Source of the DNA: Polydactylus sextarius
Taxonomy: Eukaryota > Chordata > Actinopteri > Polynemidae
NCBI GenBank assembly: GCA_016801845.1
Contig: CM028924.1
Location: 1,009,501-1,073,500 of the forward strand
Length of the DNA: 64,000 nt
Direction: 5' to 3'
Both the position numbers and the translations under genes were made by a program. The number at the start of each line of letters is the position of its first letter. Positions within the stretch are counted from its first letter, which is position 1. The notes beneath the pieces were generated by a model. The model saw only the letters and a list, made by a program, of their open reading frames with translations, was not told where the DNA came from and made no database searches. Positions 27,121 through 38,640 of the stretch are shown here, piece after piece.

Positions 27121-27959
27121 GGAAGTGTCAGAGGAGCAGCTGAGTCAGCAGGATTCATTGTTTTTTTTCTTCTCCACAGAGTTTTGATGCTTAGTGGCTA
27201 AAACTTTAAATATTCTCAGGGGGATTTCTGAAAAGTGCAACGTTATAAAAACACAAGTACTCACACAAGTCCAGTTTGTTGCTACAAAAACCTGAAGCCT
27301 GATTCACTACTGCTACTGCTGCAGAAATATAACAATATTCATTTGAATGCATGAATGAATTCATTCATTATCTGTACTGCTCATCCTTTGCTCTGTGATG
27401 GGGCAGGATAAACCAACATAGACACACAACAATATCTGTTCATTAATTACTGATTCCAGGTTGGAAAGTTGTTTTCTAACCTTTTTCTCTAAGACTACAG
27501 TAGCTTTACAGCGGAGCTCTATTATAAGTGGATGTTGATTTACATGGAACATAGCAGACGAACGAAATGCCCCTTTTTAAATATTTAACAGGCATAACCT
27601 GGAAAACTTGTTAGTAAGCACGCAGTGCATTTGGTTGTTTTTTATGATGTCTTGCATCATGGCTCTTTGAGTGAGTGGCTATGAATCTAATTCACCCCTA
27701 ATAAAAACTAATGAATACTGCAGCTTTGGTATTGAATGCTAATGTGGTCTTAATCCATCCTTAAGAAAAGCAGCGCACATTTTTAGAGGAAAAAAAAAAA
27801 AGATTCAGCACAGCTCCACTGAATCCAAAAACAGGCAAGAGGTCGTAAGTGGGAGGAGGGGGGAGACTGCCCTTTTTGTTGTTTGGGGGATGTCTGTGTT
27901 ATTTGTTGCACATATTCTCATTCTAATTGGAGCTGCACCCTCTCCCTTTTCTCTCCCAT
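27121..27959. other. Non-coding upstream of the GA-rich leader
   Basis: Nothing specific recognised. An A-run lies at 27790-27802, just before composition shifts towards the promoter-proximal region. Confidence 0.4.
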
Positions 27960-28616
27960 GGCAGCTCTCATTCCCAGAGTGAGGACCCGAGCCTCCCAGC
28001 CTCACACTCAGATACAGCCACCCAGACAGCCAGGCTGAGAGGCAGAGAGAGAGAGGAAGAGAGGGAGGGAGGGAGATGGAGAGAGATGGAGGGAGGAGTC
28101 TAGTTAAGGAGCTCTATCCCCTGACTGTGTCTGCTCTGTGAGTGGTTGAGCGAGAGAGAGAGAGCGGAGGAGAAGGAGGGGGCGAGTGAGGGCTGGAGAG
28201 ACTGAGAATGGATGAGCAACGAGAAACCGTGTGAGCGAGCGAGCGAGAGAGAAAAGAGTGAGCGTGAGTGTACACTCAGACTCAGCAGCAGCAGCAAAGA
28301 CGCACAAAGTCTACAAGCTCACATCAACAAGAGAGCGTGATGGCAGAGCTGACCGCTGGCAACTCTGAAGAGTGACACAGAGGAGGAGAAGAAGAAGCAG
28401 CAAGCAGAAGAGGAAGAGAAGGAGCGGAGACAGACTACCAGCTTTCCACTGGTAAAGGGAGACACCACTGAGGGACTGTAGCATCCGTGCCCCCTCCACC
28501 TCCAGCAGCACAGAGGAGCACTGTCTCATCTCGTGCATGTGTTTGTGCCTGCCAACTTCAATTTCACACTCGCCCCCACTGTTTTTTGTAGGTTTTGCCC
28601 TCTCCACTACCCAGTC
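27960..28616 (+). promoter_or_regulatory. Purine-rich promoter-proximal and 5' leader region of the 28.6 kb gene
   Basis: This stretch differs from its surroundings in being GC-richer and strongly GA-biased, with long GAGA and GGAGG runs at about 28020-28260 and AG-rich text at 28376-28430. Such GA-rich leaders are common in vertebrate neuronal and developmental genes. A short upstream ORF of 11 codons (MAELTAGNSEE) lies at 28340-28375 and could dampen translation. No clear TATA box is seen, so the transcription start cannot be fixed; GA runs often mark a dispersed start. A candidate 3' splice site lies at about 28570-28591. Boundaries are approximate. Confidence 0.45.
28020..28262. repeat. 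GA-rich low-complexity tract
   Basis: Successive GAGA, GGGA and GAGC runs form a polypurine stretch. In promoters such tracts can bind GAGA/MAZ-type factors or take non-B forms. Here it lies directly upstream of the signal-peptide exon. Confidence 0.7.
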
Positions 28617-28659
28617 ATGATCCCTTGGGTCCTTCTGCTCCTGTGGATCTCCGGACATG
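28617..28659 (+). CDS. First coding exon (partial CDS): signal peptide of an unidentified secreted or membrane protein
   Basis: The ATG at 28617 opens 14 codons, MIPWVLLLLWISGH, plus one base of the next codon, then meets the donor sequence GTAAGT at 28660. The peptide has a classic signal-sequence core (WVLLLLWI) followed by small or polar residues. The exon ends in phase 1, the usual phase for a signal-peptide exon joined to an extracellular domain. An in-frame ATG at 28533 would add 28 residues ahead of this start; it has T at -3, whereas 28617 has G at -3, so I prefer 28617. A pyrimidine-rich stretch ending in TAG at about 28591 looks like a splice acceptor, so this may be a second exon with a separate 5' leader exon. 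The rest of the protein is not visible here apart from one candidate exon near 63.25 kb. I do not recognise the family. What is seen: start, hydrophobic core, donor. What is inferred: secretion or membrane targeting. Confidence 0.6.
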
Positions 28660-28960
28660 GTAAGTTTTTCACATTAAGTTGCTCATTCATCACATCTTGC
28701 GTGCTTGTGATTGCTATGTGACTTGCTGGCTGGGAACTGTGTCTCTGAATTCATCTCTTGCTGTGATGTCCTAGCTTGTGCTACCATCTGTGTTTTTTTT
28801 CTTCTTTTTTTTTAAAAAAAAAAAAAACTGCTTATAATATGGCCTTCCCATGTGCGCTGTTATGTCTGAGGCATATAGAGAGAGGAGGAAATTAGAGGAG
28901 AAAAAAGTCGGTGTGGCTGTTCTAGGGTTAAGCAGCTGCGAGTAGTTGTATCCTGCACTT

Positions 28961-29008
28961 CTGTCTGTCTGTCTGTCTGTGGTCTGTCTGTCTGTCTGTC
29001 TGTCTGTC
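28961..29008. repeat. (CTGT)n microsatellite
   Basis: Two runs of the tetranucleotide CTGT, separated by a small break at 28981-28982, about 300 bp into the presumed first intron. Confidence 0.85.
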
Positions 29009-30134
29009 ACAGCTCCGAGGACCCGACAAGTTAAATACTTCCTTTGTGCATTTGATATTCGTGTCACACACACAGACACACACAAACAAAACCCTCTAAC
29101 CCCAGTCCAGCTCAGTCAAGCGTTCACTCCTGAGTCACATTGTTTTGAACTGACAACCCTTCCCTATTGAGTCCAGCTACGGGGGGTCTGGTCAAAAGAA
29201 AAGCAGGAGAGAAAGAGAAAGAGGAAAAAGTTAACAGTGAAATGCTTCGGAGGGCAACACTCGTGGGCATAGCTTGCCAACTCCAGCCCTGTGGACACTC
29301 TCTTCTGCTGTTATTTTTATTCCTAGACAGTCTGTTTGTGGACAGAATGAGGATGGATTAGTTGTTTCCCCAGCTTGCCACCAGGTGGTTGTCTTTGGAA
29401 AACAATAGAAGTGAGTAAAGTACAGCAGAAGTCTACCTCTGTGGTGTCTGTGTGATAAACAGACAAGCTTACCCACTGTCCCGATTCACAGCAGCAGAAT
29501 CAGACGGTGGATGTTTGTCATGCCTGGCCCATGACAAGCTCCCTGGTTTATACTCGGCAGGGTCAGGGTCAATGACACGGCCGCCACCTCTTTTCAAAGC
29601 GTGACCCCGTCATGCTGGACTACGTTCTAAGGAGGAGGATGTGTGTAACTGCATCTCTATGTGTGTCGCATTTTCAGATGGGGACTTTTAATCTTTTTTT
29701 ATTCTGAGAAACCGTACCCTATACCCCAGTCTCCTCCAATCACGGATCTCAGTTTGTAGTCACAACGTGTTAAAATTGACATCTTAAAGTCGGTAACACA
29801 GCGGCAACAAACCAAACTGGGTAAACAATAACATTTCCTACGGCACTGGATTCAGCTGTTCCACATGTTGATTTATAACCCAGAATAGACAGAGAGAAAA
29901 GAAAATGAAAAGAAAAAGCGCTACTCATCAAATACAACAATTTACTGTAATTATACTTTTCTGTCGACTCATTTTTCTTGTAGAAGCAGAGGGAAAATAA
30001 TGATATCAGGATAGACCAATTTGCAACTGACTGGAGTGATGAAGCTTCTAATTCCCTCTCAGCGTTGCCAGCGCTTTGTCGGGTGTAGATCTTTTGCAGA
30101 GTGGCTGCGAAATTCACTGTCTCCTTTCTTTGCC

Positions 30135-30187
<53 letters not shown>

Positions 30188-32619
30188 CTGGGGATGTTGA
30201 CACAATGTGTGTGTCCATCCAGGCAGTGGACAGACTCAGAGGCTGCTGAGGCGCTGTCTCTATAGGTGGTGGCTGTGTTTATGAAGCAGCTATTCTACGT
30301 CAGACGTTGTGGTTTAGATGCTGTTTCTGTTCCTGATGTTGCTGCTTCACTGTGTTCTGTTCCCCTGATTTCACTGTCAAGTATCTCTGTACCATCTGTT
30401 ATTGTGATGCTGAAATACATGATCAGTCATTAGTTTCTTCTCCTCCACTCTGCTGAGCATCTGCAAAGTTTTTGTATCCACAACTGACTCAACTGTGTAT
30501 GTGTGTTGCTCTGTAATTTCATTCTTCACAAGTGTTATCGCTTCCAGGGGTTTGATTCATTGACATGCAACACACTTTGTTTTGGACTTTTTTTTTTCTT
30601 CACATTTTCATTCTCATACCATCACAGACTTAACTCCAGCTCTAAGTACAACTAACACCATATTTCACATAGTACCAGCTGGAATGACGCGATTGCCACA
30701 ACTGGAATAAGACGGGATTCTTGAGCATTTCAGCACAGTTGGTTATTACCATAATATAAAATACAGCTTCTCTTGCCAGGTAAACAGGGGATAACAACCT
30801 ACCTTCTCTATGCATGCCTCTAGGGAGGAAAAAGTGCTTCCCTGTAGCTTACTGTTGTTGTACAAATTACGGCTCTGTTTATGTGCTGAGACGGTGTCAG
30901 CAGAAAGCTGCGGAAAACAATCTCGTTTTTATGAACAAGGGGACAGAGGGGAGTTGTGGCCGTAGCAGTCATATACTTAGACAGAGCTATCCCATGAGAA
31001 AGAAAGAGAGCGTGAAAATAAGAGAATGAGCAATAGACAAGAGTCAGTCTATATGCATGGGAATTGAGCAGTTCTTTCTTTTCTGTTTCCTTTTTTTTCC
31101 ATCTCAACTTTGAGAAATAAATGGCCCAGAGCAGCAAGACACACAGAGAGAGAGAGAGAATAAGAGGAGGGAACGCTGTTGTGAGATGCTCTCCATCCCC
31201 GGCTGTGCTGTTACCGCATCTAGGGCACCTTTTCTTTTGGCTGTCACCTCTCCTGACAGTGACAGATGACACGGCACCAATCAGGACGATTTGGGAGACA
31301 GACTCCAGGAACATATTCACCTCAGGCCAAACTTGTCCAGGACCTCGTCTATCTCCTCCTCGCTCCACCTCCTCCTCCTCATCCCTCCTCCTCCTCCTAC
31401 TTCTATCCAATCTATACAATGTCCAACAGCTCTCACATTCTTCACTTGGCTCACGGTCTTATTCTTCACCTTGAAGCAGCACATTTCTCCTTCTCTACGT
31501 CCCCTCTTTTGCTCCTTACACCCCCTCTCCTTTTGTTTTGTTTTTTTTCCTCCTCTCTTTGGCTCTGAGATGCAGTGTGACTGAGAACCCTACCTTCTGT
31601 CGGGGAAAGGGGTGAAATATGTGAGAGCATGGTGTACCAATGGAGAAAGGGCAGTTTAAGAATAGTCTTGTACTGAATGTGCCAGACTGAAGAAAATGTG
31701 CTGGAAAAAAAGAAAATCACACATTTGCAGTGTTGAGTGTATGGGCTCAGTCCCTTTCTTTCTGACTCTTGTCTTTTTTTTTTCTTGTGAAATTAATATA
31801 CAAACTGTCTGGGAATTTATTTTTTTCTCAGGGAAATTAAATCTTCCTGCTTTGACTCGGTGTTTGGCCACTAGGGGCAGTGCTGCTGCACAGGAATGAA
31901 ATCTCAATCTTCTTAAAATATCCTCCCGCCCCCTCCTCCACATCCACCTTCACTACCTCCCACCTCATCATATAGCTCATGTCAAGACTCCTGATTTCAC
32001 CACCCAGGCAGTCTAAGCTGTTTCTTAGTCCTAGAAAGCGTCTCTTAGTCCCCCCCACCCCCCAGCAGCCCCTGTTTCATTTACTGCTGTCTATTAACTG
32101 CTGTCTGACGACTCTAAATCCTCTTTTCATGGGAGGCAAGCTTTGATACATATTTCTCAACCAAAGTATAATTAAATGTCCTTCCAACGTCATGTTTGGA
32201 TGTGTGGATGGGATGTTTTTTTTTTTTTATAGATGGAAAAATCATTCTCGCTTCCTCCAAAGGAAGGAAATAACAGAAAGAAATAAGAAATACAGCCCAT
32301 TACATTGCACAACACAACACAAATAGAGCACAAATAGAAATACCAATTTTCCTCCTCATTATTATGAATAGTTATTTGTAAGCAAGACTCGCAGCTGTCT
32401 AATGCATGGATTACAACCATAATAACTTGGTGGTAATTAATTGATTTATCCCCATTTTATTGGATTCCTCAAACCAATATACTATTTTCCTTGCATGTTG
32501 TCGCTGGCTGTTTCTGAGCAGCATGACTAACAACTACAAAGCGGAGGCATCATTTATCATCAGGCTTGTCTGTGGTCTGATGGGAATAAATAATATGCAT
32601 ATGGTAAGAAACATAAAAG
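29009..32619. other. Non-coding, presumed first intron
   Basis: Relatively pyrimidine- and purine-rich DNA including a (CTC)n-rich tract at about 31345-31402, which produces long open frames on both strands (up to 199 codons on the minus strand). Those frames are low-complexity by-products. Confidence 0.45.
30139..30187. repeat. Compound (TG)n(AG)n microsatellite
   Basis: A (TG)n run changes directly into (AG)n at about 30171. Low-complexity marker sequence within the presumed first intron. Confidence 0.85.
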
Positions 32620-32760
32620 TGTCCTTGACGTGTTCGTACGTCTTCTCCAGCCGACGCGTGGCCACGGCCGTCTTGAGTTATGCCGTCCACGTCTTGATCA
32701 TGCCAATGTAAAACACGGTGAGTGACAGATGATGGCGTCAGTTGGGTGATGGCGCCCGGT
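32620..32760. other. GC- and CpG-rich islet with coding-like texture
   Basis: In AT-rich surroundings, 32636-32700 is CpG-dense. Read on the minus strand downwards from about 32679, codons end almost always in G or C and give KTAVATRRLEKTYEHVKD, which looks protein-like, but a TAA stop lies just upstream in that frame. On the plus strand the same DNA has an acceptor-like CAG at 32650 and a donor GTGAGT at 32718, bounding a 67-nt stretch open only in phase 0, which does not match the phase-1 exon at 28.6 kb. It may be an old processed-gene fragment, a micro-exon or a conserved element. No family recognised. Confidence 0.3.
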
Positions 32761-35700
32761 GGCGTGTAGTTTGTTTTCTTGTTTGTGCTGCGTGTCCCAT
32801 CGAGGCTAGCCAGCTTAAGTCACCTCAGCTGTTTTGACCCCTGCTCATTTCTGTGCCACGATAGATTAAACCCTCTGTAATCCCTCTGAGCCGAGTGCCC
32901 TGTTGGATATTTATGGTAATAAGTAAACATATGAATAAATAAACTAAAGAGGCTGCCACTGGACAGCTGGAACTTCCTAGTGTTTGTCAGAGCTCGTGGC
33001 ATTAAAGAGAGATGCTACTTCCAAGAAAAATCAGTTCATGGCAAAGACTTTTTTGGATGATGCCATGTAAAAAAAAAAAAGAGACTTTGGTCAACGACTG
33101 TTTTAATATTTCATAAATAAATATCAATGAATACATGTGGGTGATATTAAAGTGATAGGTTTGTATTTACGTAAAGAAGTCAATCCTACAAATGTTAGTG
33201 AAGTACAGTGTATCCGTCTGGTGACTGCAGTTTGGATGAAAGCCTCATTTTGAGTCTTTCAGGATTCAGGTCAGACAGAGAACTGAGTATGATTAGTTTG
33301 GAGTCTTCTTGGAAAAACCAGGCAATGATCTGCTTCCTCTTATGCCGTCAGCCAGTCAGTCAACAAAATCAAGCTGTTTACTGTTGGGCTTCATTATCCA
33401 CCCAGAAGACCCTCTTCCCAGCCCCAACAGTTTTCTTTAGCACCAACCAATCAACCCCCCAAGCCCCTCATCTCCTCTCCCTCTCTCTCTGAGACTCTGA
33501 CGCTGGATCTCATTCCTCGGGGATGAATTTATCCAGATTGGAGCACTCAGCAAAAGGGCATTATCCCGGATTACACGCCTGTTGGGCGGCAGTGTTAAGT
33601 AATTCAACCAGATGCTGTCGTGATCAGTGGGTCACCTGTGAAGCCAGTGTTGGAAGCTGCACGTCTTCATTCAGCTCTTTATTGTCACATCTCCGTCGTC
33701 CCCACTGAGACATTATCCCTAAATGACACACACAGAGAGAGAGAAAGAGACAGAAGTGGTCAGTTGTTCTGAAAAAGCCAGAATAACTGTACAGATGATT
33801 TCTTTAACCCCAGTCAGGATTTTATTTGGTGACAGATTATGGGACGAGGATTAGTGGCTTCTAAATTGCAGTTTAATGCACAGGAAACAACAGGCTATGT
33901 TTTCCAAAGGCTGTCCCACAGGGCCGTGTGTGTTCAGTTGTGGGGGTGTTTTAGTGGTGGAGCATACCGTGTTATTTTTCCTTGGAGAGGACAAAGCATT
34001 GGCACAGCTGCGCTGAAAAGAAAATGTTGGTGCTTTTTAGCTCGACCGTGTCTTATCTCTGCTAATCGTGTCTCTGCCTCCTTGAGATTTTGTGAGATAG
34101 AAATTGTCCAACTTGCCACTGGGATCTGATGTCTTGTAAAACACAGGTTCTCTACAAGGTGAATTCAAACAACCACAATAACAAGACGTCCGTTCCTTTT
34201 CTTGTCAAAACACTGATTTTTGTAAGTGTGGAGTAATAAATCTTTTGTTCAAGACATTCAGACTGAAAAAATGTTCATTTTGTCTCACATTAAGTCTTAA
34301 CCCCCTTCTTTTTTTCATGTAACTGAATAAAAATACTCAACTCAAGGACGAGTGAATTACATCTTATTAAAATATAGTTTTTGTTTCTTCTTCCACAGAA
34401 GCAATGAGCTAGAAGTTCACTGGAGTTTGAGTTAACATGTAGAAACAAATGAACAAAAGAAGGTTGTGAATATGTGAAAATAACAACAGTGAAATAATTT
34501 GCTACAAGACTCGATGCATGTTGTGTCAGTCATAGAATTTATTAATATTAATTCTATAATACTTGACAGCAGGTTCAGCATAGCTCAGGGTCACATTTAT
34601 ATCTGATATGATCACAGTTGTTGCTCTAGTTGAGTAGTTTACTGAAATCATAATATCTGCTTGTGTTATTACGTCTCCTGAGAGGCTGTTTCACGTTCAA
34701 TAATATGCATAGGATGAACACGTGTATGTTTTGTGAACTATAGAAATCTGTTAAGCTGAATAATTTGTGTTTAAATCAGCTGCCCTGGCCTGGAGCTCCA
34801 GCTCACATTTGTCTTTAGGGTGATGCTGTCTGTGCATATCCGCTGCTATAACCCTGAGTAAATCCCCTACACGCCTCGCCGCAGTACAGCAACTGCAACC
34901 GGTGTCATGTTATGTTTCCCACTATTGCTTGAAACATTTGTGAGTAAACCAGCCAGCCAATGCATCGACGTGATTGTGAAAGGCTGTGTTAGCAAAGAGC
35001 CCAGAAGATGTATGTGGTGCTTCAGCAGAGGAGGCACTTGAGGAATAGGGTTGCTGATCTGATAACGACTTCATAGTGTTTGGCGGGAAGTTTCTGGCAC
35101 AGCTCAATATTACACCTGGATGAACTCACCCTTCTCTCCCAGCCCTCCACTGTTTTCTCCCCATCTCTTCCTCCCGTCCTGCCGTCCTCGTGCCAAAGAT
35201 TCATAACAATGGACTCACAGAGAAAAAGGTTTTAATACTGCACACCTCACATGCATTCTGTGTGTGTGTGTGTGCATGTGAGAATATGTGATGTCTGTGC
35301 ATTTGCTACTGTGCCACGACAATTACAGCTGCAAGCCTTGAATGGCAATATAAATGCAAATCAGCCTTTTAACTTGTACAAGCAGAATCTGGGGAGAGCA
35401 AGAATCTTCTCACCTGTGGATGAATGTGGATGTGTCTCCTGCCTGGCATTACAACCACTGTCACTGTTCTATAAATGACAATGGCAATAGATAGCGTTTA
35501 CAGTACTTACATTTAGAAAAAAAAAATACATGTCGGATGTGTCTGGACCCCAGTACACTAAAGATCACTCTTGTGAACAGTTGTAAGAGTTGTAACAGTT
35601 AGGTATGTTCCCCTCTGGTTTTACTTCTCTACTTGTGTGTTTCCATTGAAGTAGATACATTCGACTTTTGCTCTGCAGCGGTAAACAGAAGGAGTATGTA

Positions 35701-36600
35701 GCTATGTAGAAACAAAATTTGTGTTGCAAATACTTACGCTGTGTTTTAGAGTATAGGTGGTTCAGTTAAGATCTATATTGGTTAAATAACAGTAATGCTT
35801 TGGCTGTGTGTGTGTGTGTGTGTGTGTTGGGATAATGTCTGTGCTTTGATGTGGTGTTAATTCTTGCAATTCTTTGGAAAATACAGAATTAAAAATGCTT
35901 TGCTCCATTAAAATGAAAATAAAGCGTAATATGAGGAAAGACCAGGGACAAAATGTGGACTGTGTAGAGAAATATTCAAACTGCAAACTTAGGCAGGAGG
36001 GAAAGCACTAGCCATGCTAAATGAGCTAAACACCAGACTGCTGCTGAATTCAAATCAACTCTCAACACTATCGCCGGCTTTTTCTCCTGCTGCACTGCTT
36101 CCTAATCTCATCCTCCATCAAACAAAGGACACAAAAGGTAGCTAATTCACACTATTTCCCATAAGTCAAATACTGACAAGCCAGATAGAAGTTCTCAGGG
36201 TGAGACATAGTTTAGTCTGTAAACATCTTACTGGTGCGTCAGTGTTAATTAATTAAATCAATTAAATGTTTTTACCTTTAGTTTTGCTGCTGTTTCAGAT
36301 AATATATTCTTACTAAACATTTGCCTCGAAAGCAAAGAAAAGTCACGTGAAAGTCAATGAAACATTGCAAAAAAAAAAAAAAAACGTGTATGAACCCTGT
36401 TCTCGATAAACGGATAGGAAAATAGTTCCCTCTGTGGTGCCAGACACCAGTGGTAAGAGGCATGGCTTTTTGAAAGGCTATTTGATCTGGCACTGATACC
36501 AAAAGATGTTTTATTCAGCAAAGCACATCAAACACAATAGCAGCACAAACTTGCTCTTGATCCGAGCCAAAACTTTTGAAATCTGCCAAGAGGTTCGGTG
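32761..36600. other. Non-coding, presumed first intron
   Basis: Contains a short TG run near 35262 and (TG)n at 35805-35827. No mobile element or exon is securely recognised. Confidence 0.45.
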
Positions 36601-36660
36601 GAGATGGAGGGGGGTGGAGGGGTGGAGGGGGGTGGAGGGGTGTGGGGGGGTCGGGGGCAG
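36601..36660 (+). repeat. G-rich tandem tract with quadruplex potential
   Basis: Sixty bases composed of near-repeats of GGGGTGGA and GGGGGGTGGA with at least five G-runs of four or more, separated by short loops. This meets the simple G4 pattern on the plus strand. If it lies in the intron, the non-template strand would carry the quadruplex. Confidence 0.7.
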
Positions 36661-37339
36661 CTATGAGAATGAAAAATGTCTAATGCTGCCACCCTCCCCC
36701 AACACTCCCATGCTCCACGTAGATGTGTGTTTTTTTTTCTTTTCTTTTTCACCAGATGCCAAATGAGGCTTTGAGCCACCTGCCGGTCCCACTAAGACAA
36801 TTAAGCAATTGCGAAGAAAGCTCCATTCACTAGTGGGGATTGCAATGTTAGCAGAAGGAGCCAGAAAGTGCCCTGCATACCACACCTCCCCCCCACACAC
36901 AAAAATAACCCTCTTTCAGTACCACTGATGTTGGCACTTTGCCATCTTCTTCCTTCGTTCCTATTTGTGTATTTGTTGAGGGAAACGCAGGCGTATTTAA
37001 CATGAGTGTAAAGAAAACTGGTGACACCGGGTGCTCGGTTCGCATGTTGATAGAGAATTCCTTTATTAGACTGCAGATGGATTTAGAGTGAGGCCTCTGG
37101 TTCTGTTGTTTATGAGCTGCACATGCACATAAGCTTTCCATACTCTGACTCGAATTACAAAAACTACAGCCTCCAAAATCACAATAACCAATAAGATTCC
37201 CTGGAGTGTGTGAGTGTGTGAGTGCTCTGGGCAGAACAGTATTGCAGGGTCTTATAACGCACTATAAATAAAAGTTTGTATTGATCCCCAAACATTAATA
37301 TATCCTAATATAAGAAAATAGCAGTATTGATTTCAGGCC

Positions 37340-37404
37340 TGTGCTCCTGATGTTTATTACCTCCACCAAGGAGGCTGTTTATTTGTTTATTTATAGTCAG
37401 CAGG

Positions 37405-37458
<54 letters not shown>

Positions 37459-37580
37459 GTACTGAACTGATTCACAACAAACATGGCACATGGATGGAAC
37501 ATGGTTCTGTGAACCCAGTCAGGAACTGGTATATCGTTTTTCTAAACATTGTGAAAGTGTCTCAGGATATAAATATGAAT
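37340..37580 (+). repeat. Teleost dispersed repeat interrupted by (CA)n
   Basis: Left part 'cctccaccaaggaggctgtt', 'atttgtttatttatagtcag' and 'caggattaca', right part 'agtactgaactgattcacaa', 'catggatggaacatgg'. Both parts match my recollection of a very common fish repeat, normally continuous as 'gcaggattac…aaaaactactgaaccgattt'. Here a (CA)24 run at 37409-37456 sits exactly at the A-rich junction. Confidence 0.65.
37409..37456. repeat. (CA)24 microsatellite
   Basis: An uninterrupted 48-bp CA run nested in the dispersed repeat described at 37340-37580. Confidence 0.9.
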
Positions 37581-38059
37581 CTTGGTGTAAATATATATAT
37601 TTGTAGAGTCAAGAAGGTTGTGTTTGTACATTTTGTGACACGTCCAGTTGATATTCTGGATCTGACGGACACGTGTAGGACTGTTTGCTCGTTGGTGGAG
37701 CCATGTCCTCTACTGAGTTCCCCTCTAGTTTAATATGCTAGCGCTGGGATTCACTCTTCCCACTTTAATACATGGCCTATTTTTATAGGAAATAATAATG
37801 TGGACTCACACGCAGGATCAGCTAAAGGCAATCCCTAGATGTATTTCACTACTGTGGGTCTGTGCCACATGCTTCCTCTTCTTCTGAACAACTGTCCTGT
37901 TTATCAACCGAGTCCACATCAGAAACCTGATCAAGTGAGCGAAGCATTTTAAAGTATAATTAATTTTTTTAGTGCCAATTCCAATATTCACTTTGCTGAT
38001 TTTGAAGTTTGACGAGGTCTTCATGCACGCTCTGATTCTTATTTTATTTTATCAAGTGC

Positions 38060-38640
38060 AATTTAATACTGTGGCGGCCGGGCCAGGTCACTGAAAATAA
38101 TGCTAATGCACATCAGGAAGTTTAAATGATTTGCTATCCTTTCAGATCTGTTGGCAGGGGTTTCAATCTGGCCCGCGTCCTCAGGGAATTCACAGTGGTC
38201 ATTGCTCAATCCCTTGGGGACATTAGTGCAAATCACAAAGGAGCACAGAAGTCATTTCACTTTTCCACTTTCCTTTGGCCACTGCCCAATGCTAAATGGC
38301 AGCGGACTGGCTCACAATACCGGGCAGGGCATACCCCCTTTTGCCTCCCTCAGTCTCTAACCTTTTAAACCTGATTTAATCAAATCAAAACACCACAGTG
38401 CAGACCCATTTGAGACCTGAAGACAAACAGTTGAAGAGGACGCAAAAGGCCTTGGGTGATCCAAGGGCATGGCCATCCATTACTTCCTGTGCAACGAAAA
38501 AGCACAGGGACAGAGGAAATGCCTGCGGTGCACGATGATGAACAGAGTCCACATCACTGATTGGATTAGAGTGGCATGAGAGAGAACCCTAAAAGCCATG
38601 CGCAGTTTATTGAAGCCTTATCTAAAGCGATAATGTTACC
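38060..38640. promoter_or_regulatory. CNE-like block
   Basis: About 580 bp of complex, non-repetitive DNA with 'ggtcactgaaaataatgcta', 'gacattagtgcaaatcacaa', 'ggccactgcccaatgctaaa' and 'tgattggattagag'. Balanced composition and clustered homeodomain- and NFI-like words make it one of the more convincing enhancer candidates here. Unverified. Confidence 0.35.

Noticed and set aside
30820..31419. Longest open frame in the window (199 codons, minus strand)
   Set aside because: Its N-terminal part is Arg/Glu-rich low complexity read from a (CTC)n tract; there is no domain, no splice context and an overlapping frame on the other strand.
31865..31885. Second CTCF-like site (GGCCACTAGGGGCAGTG)
   Set aside because: One G short in the core G-run compared with the consensus, so weaker than the site at 41212 and left out.
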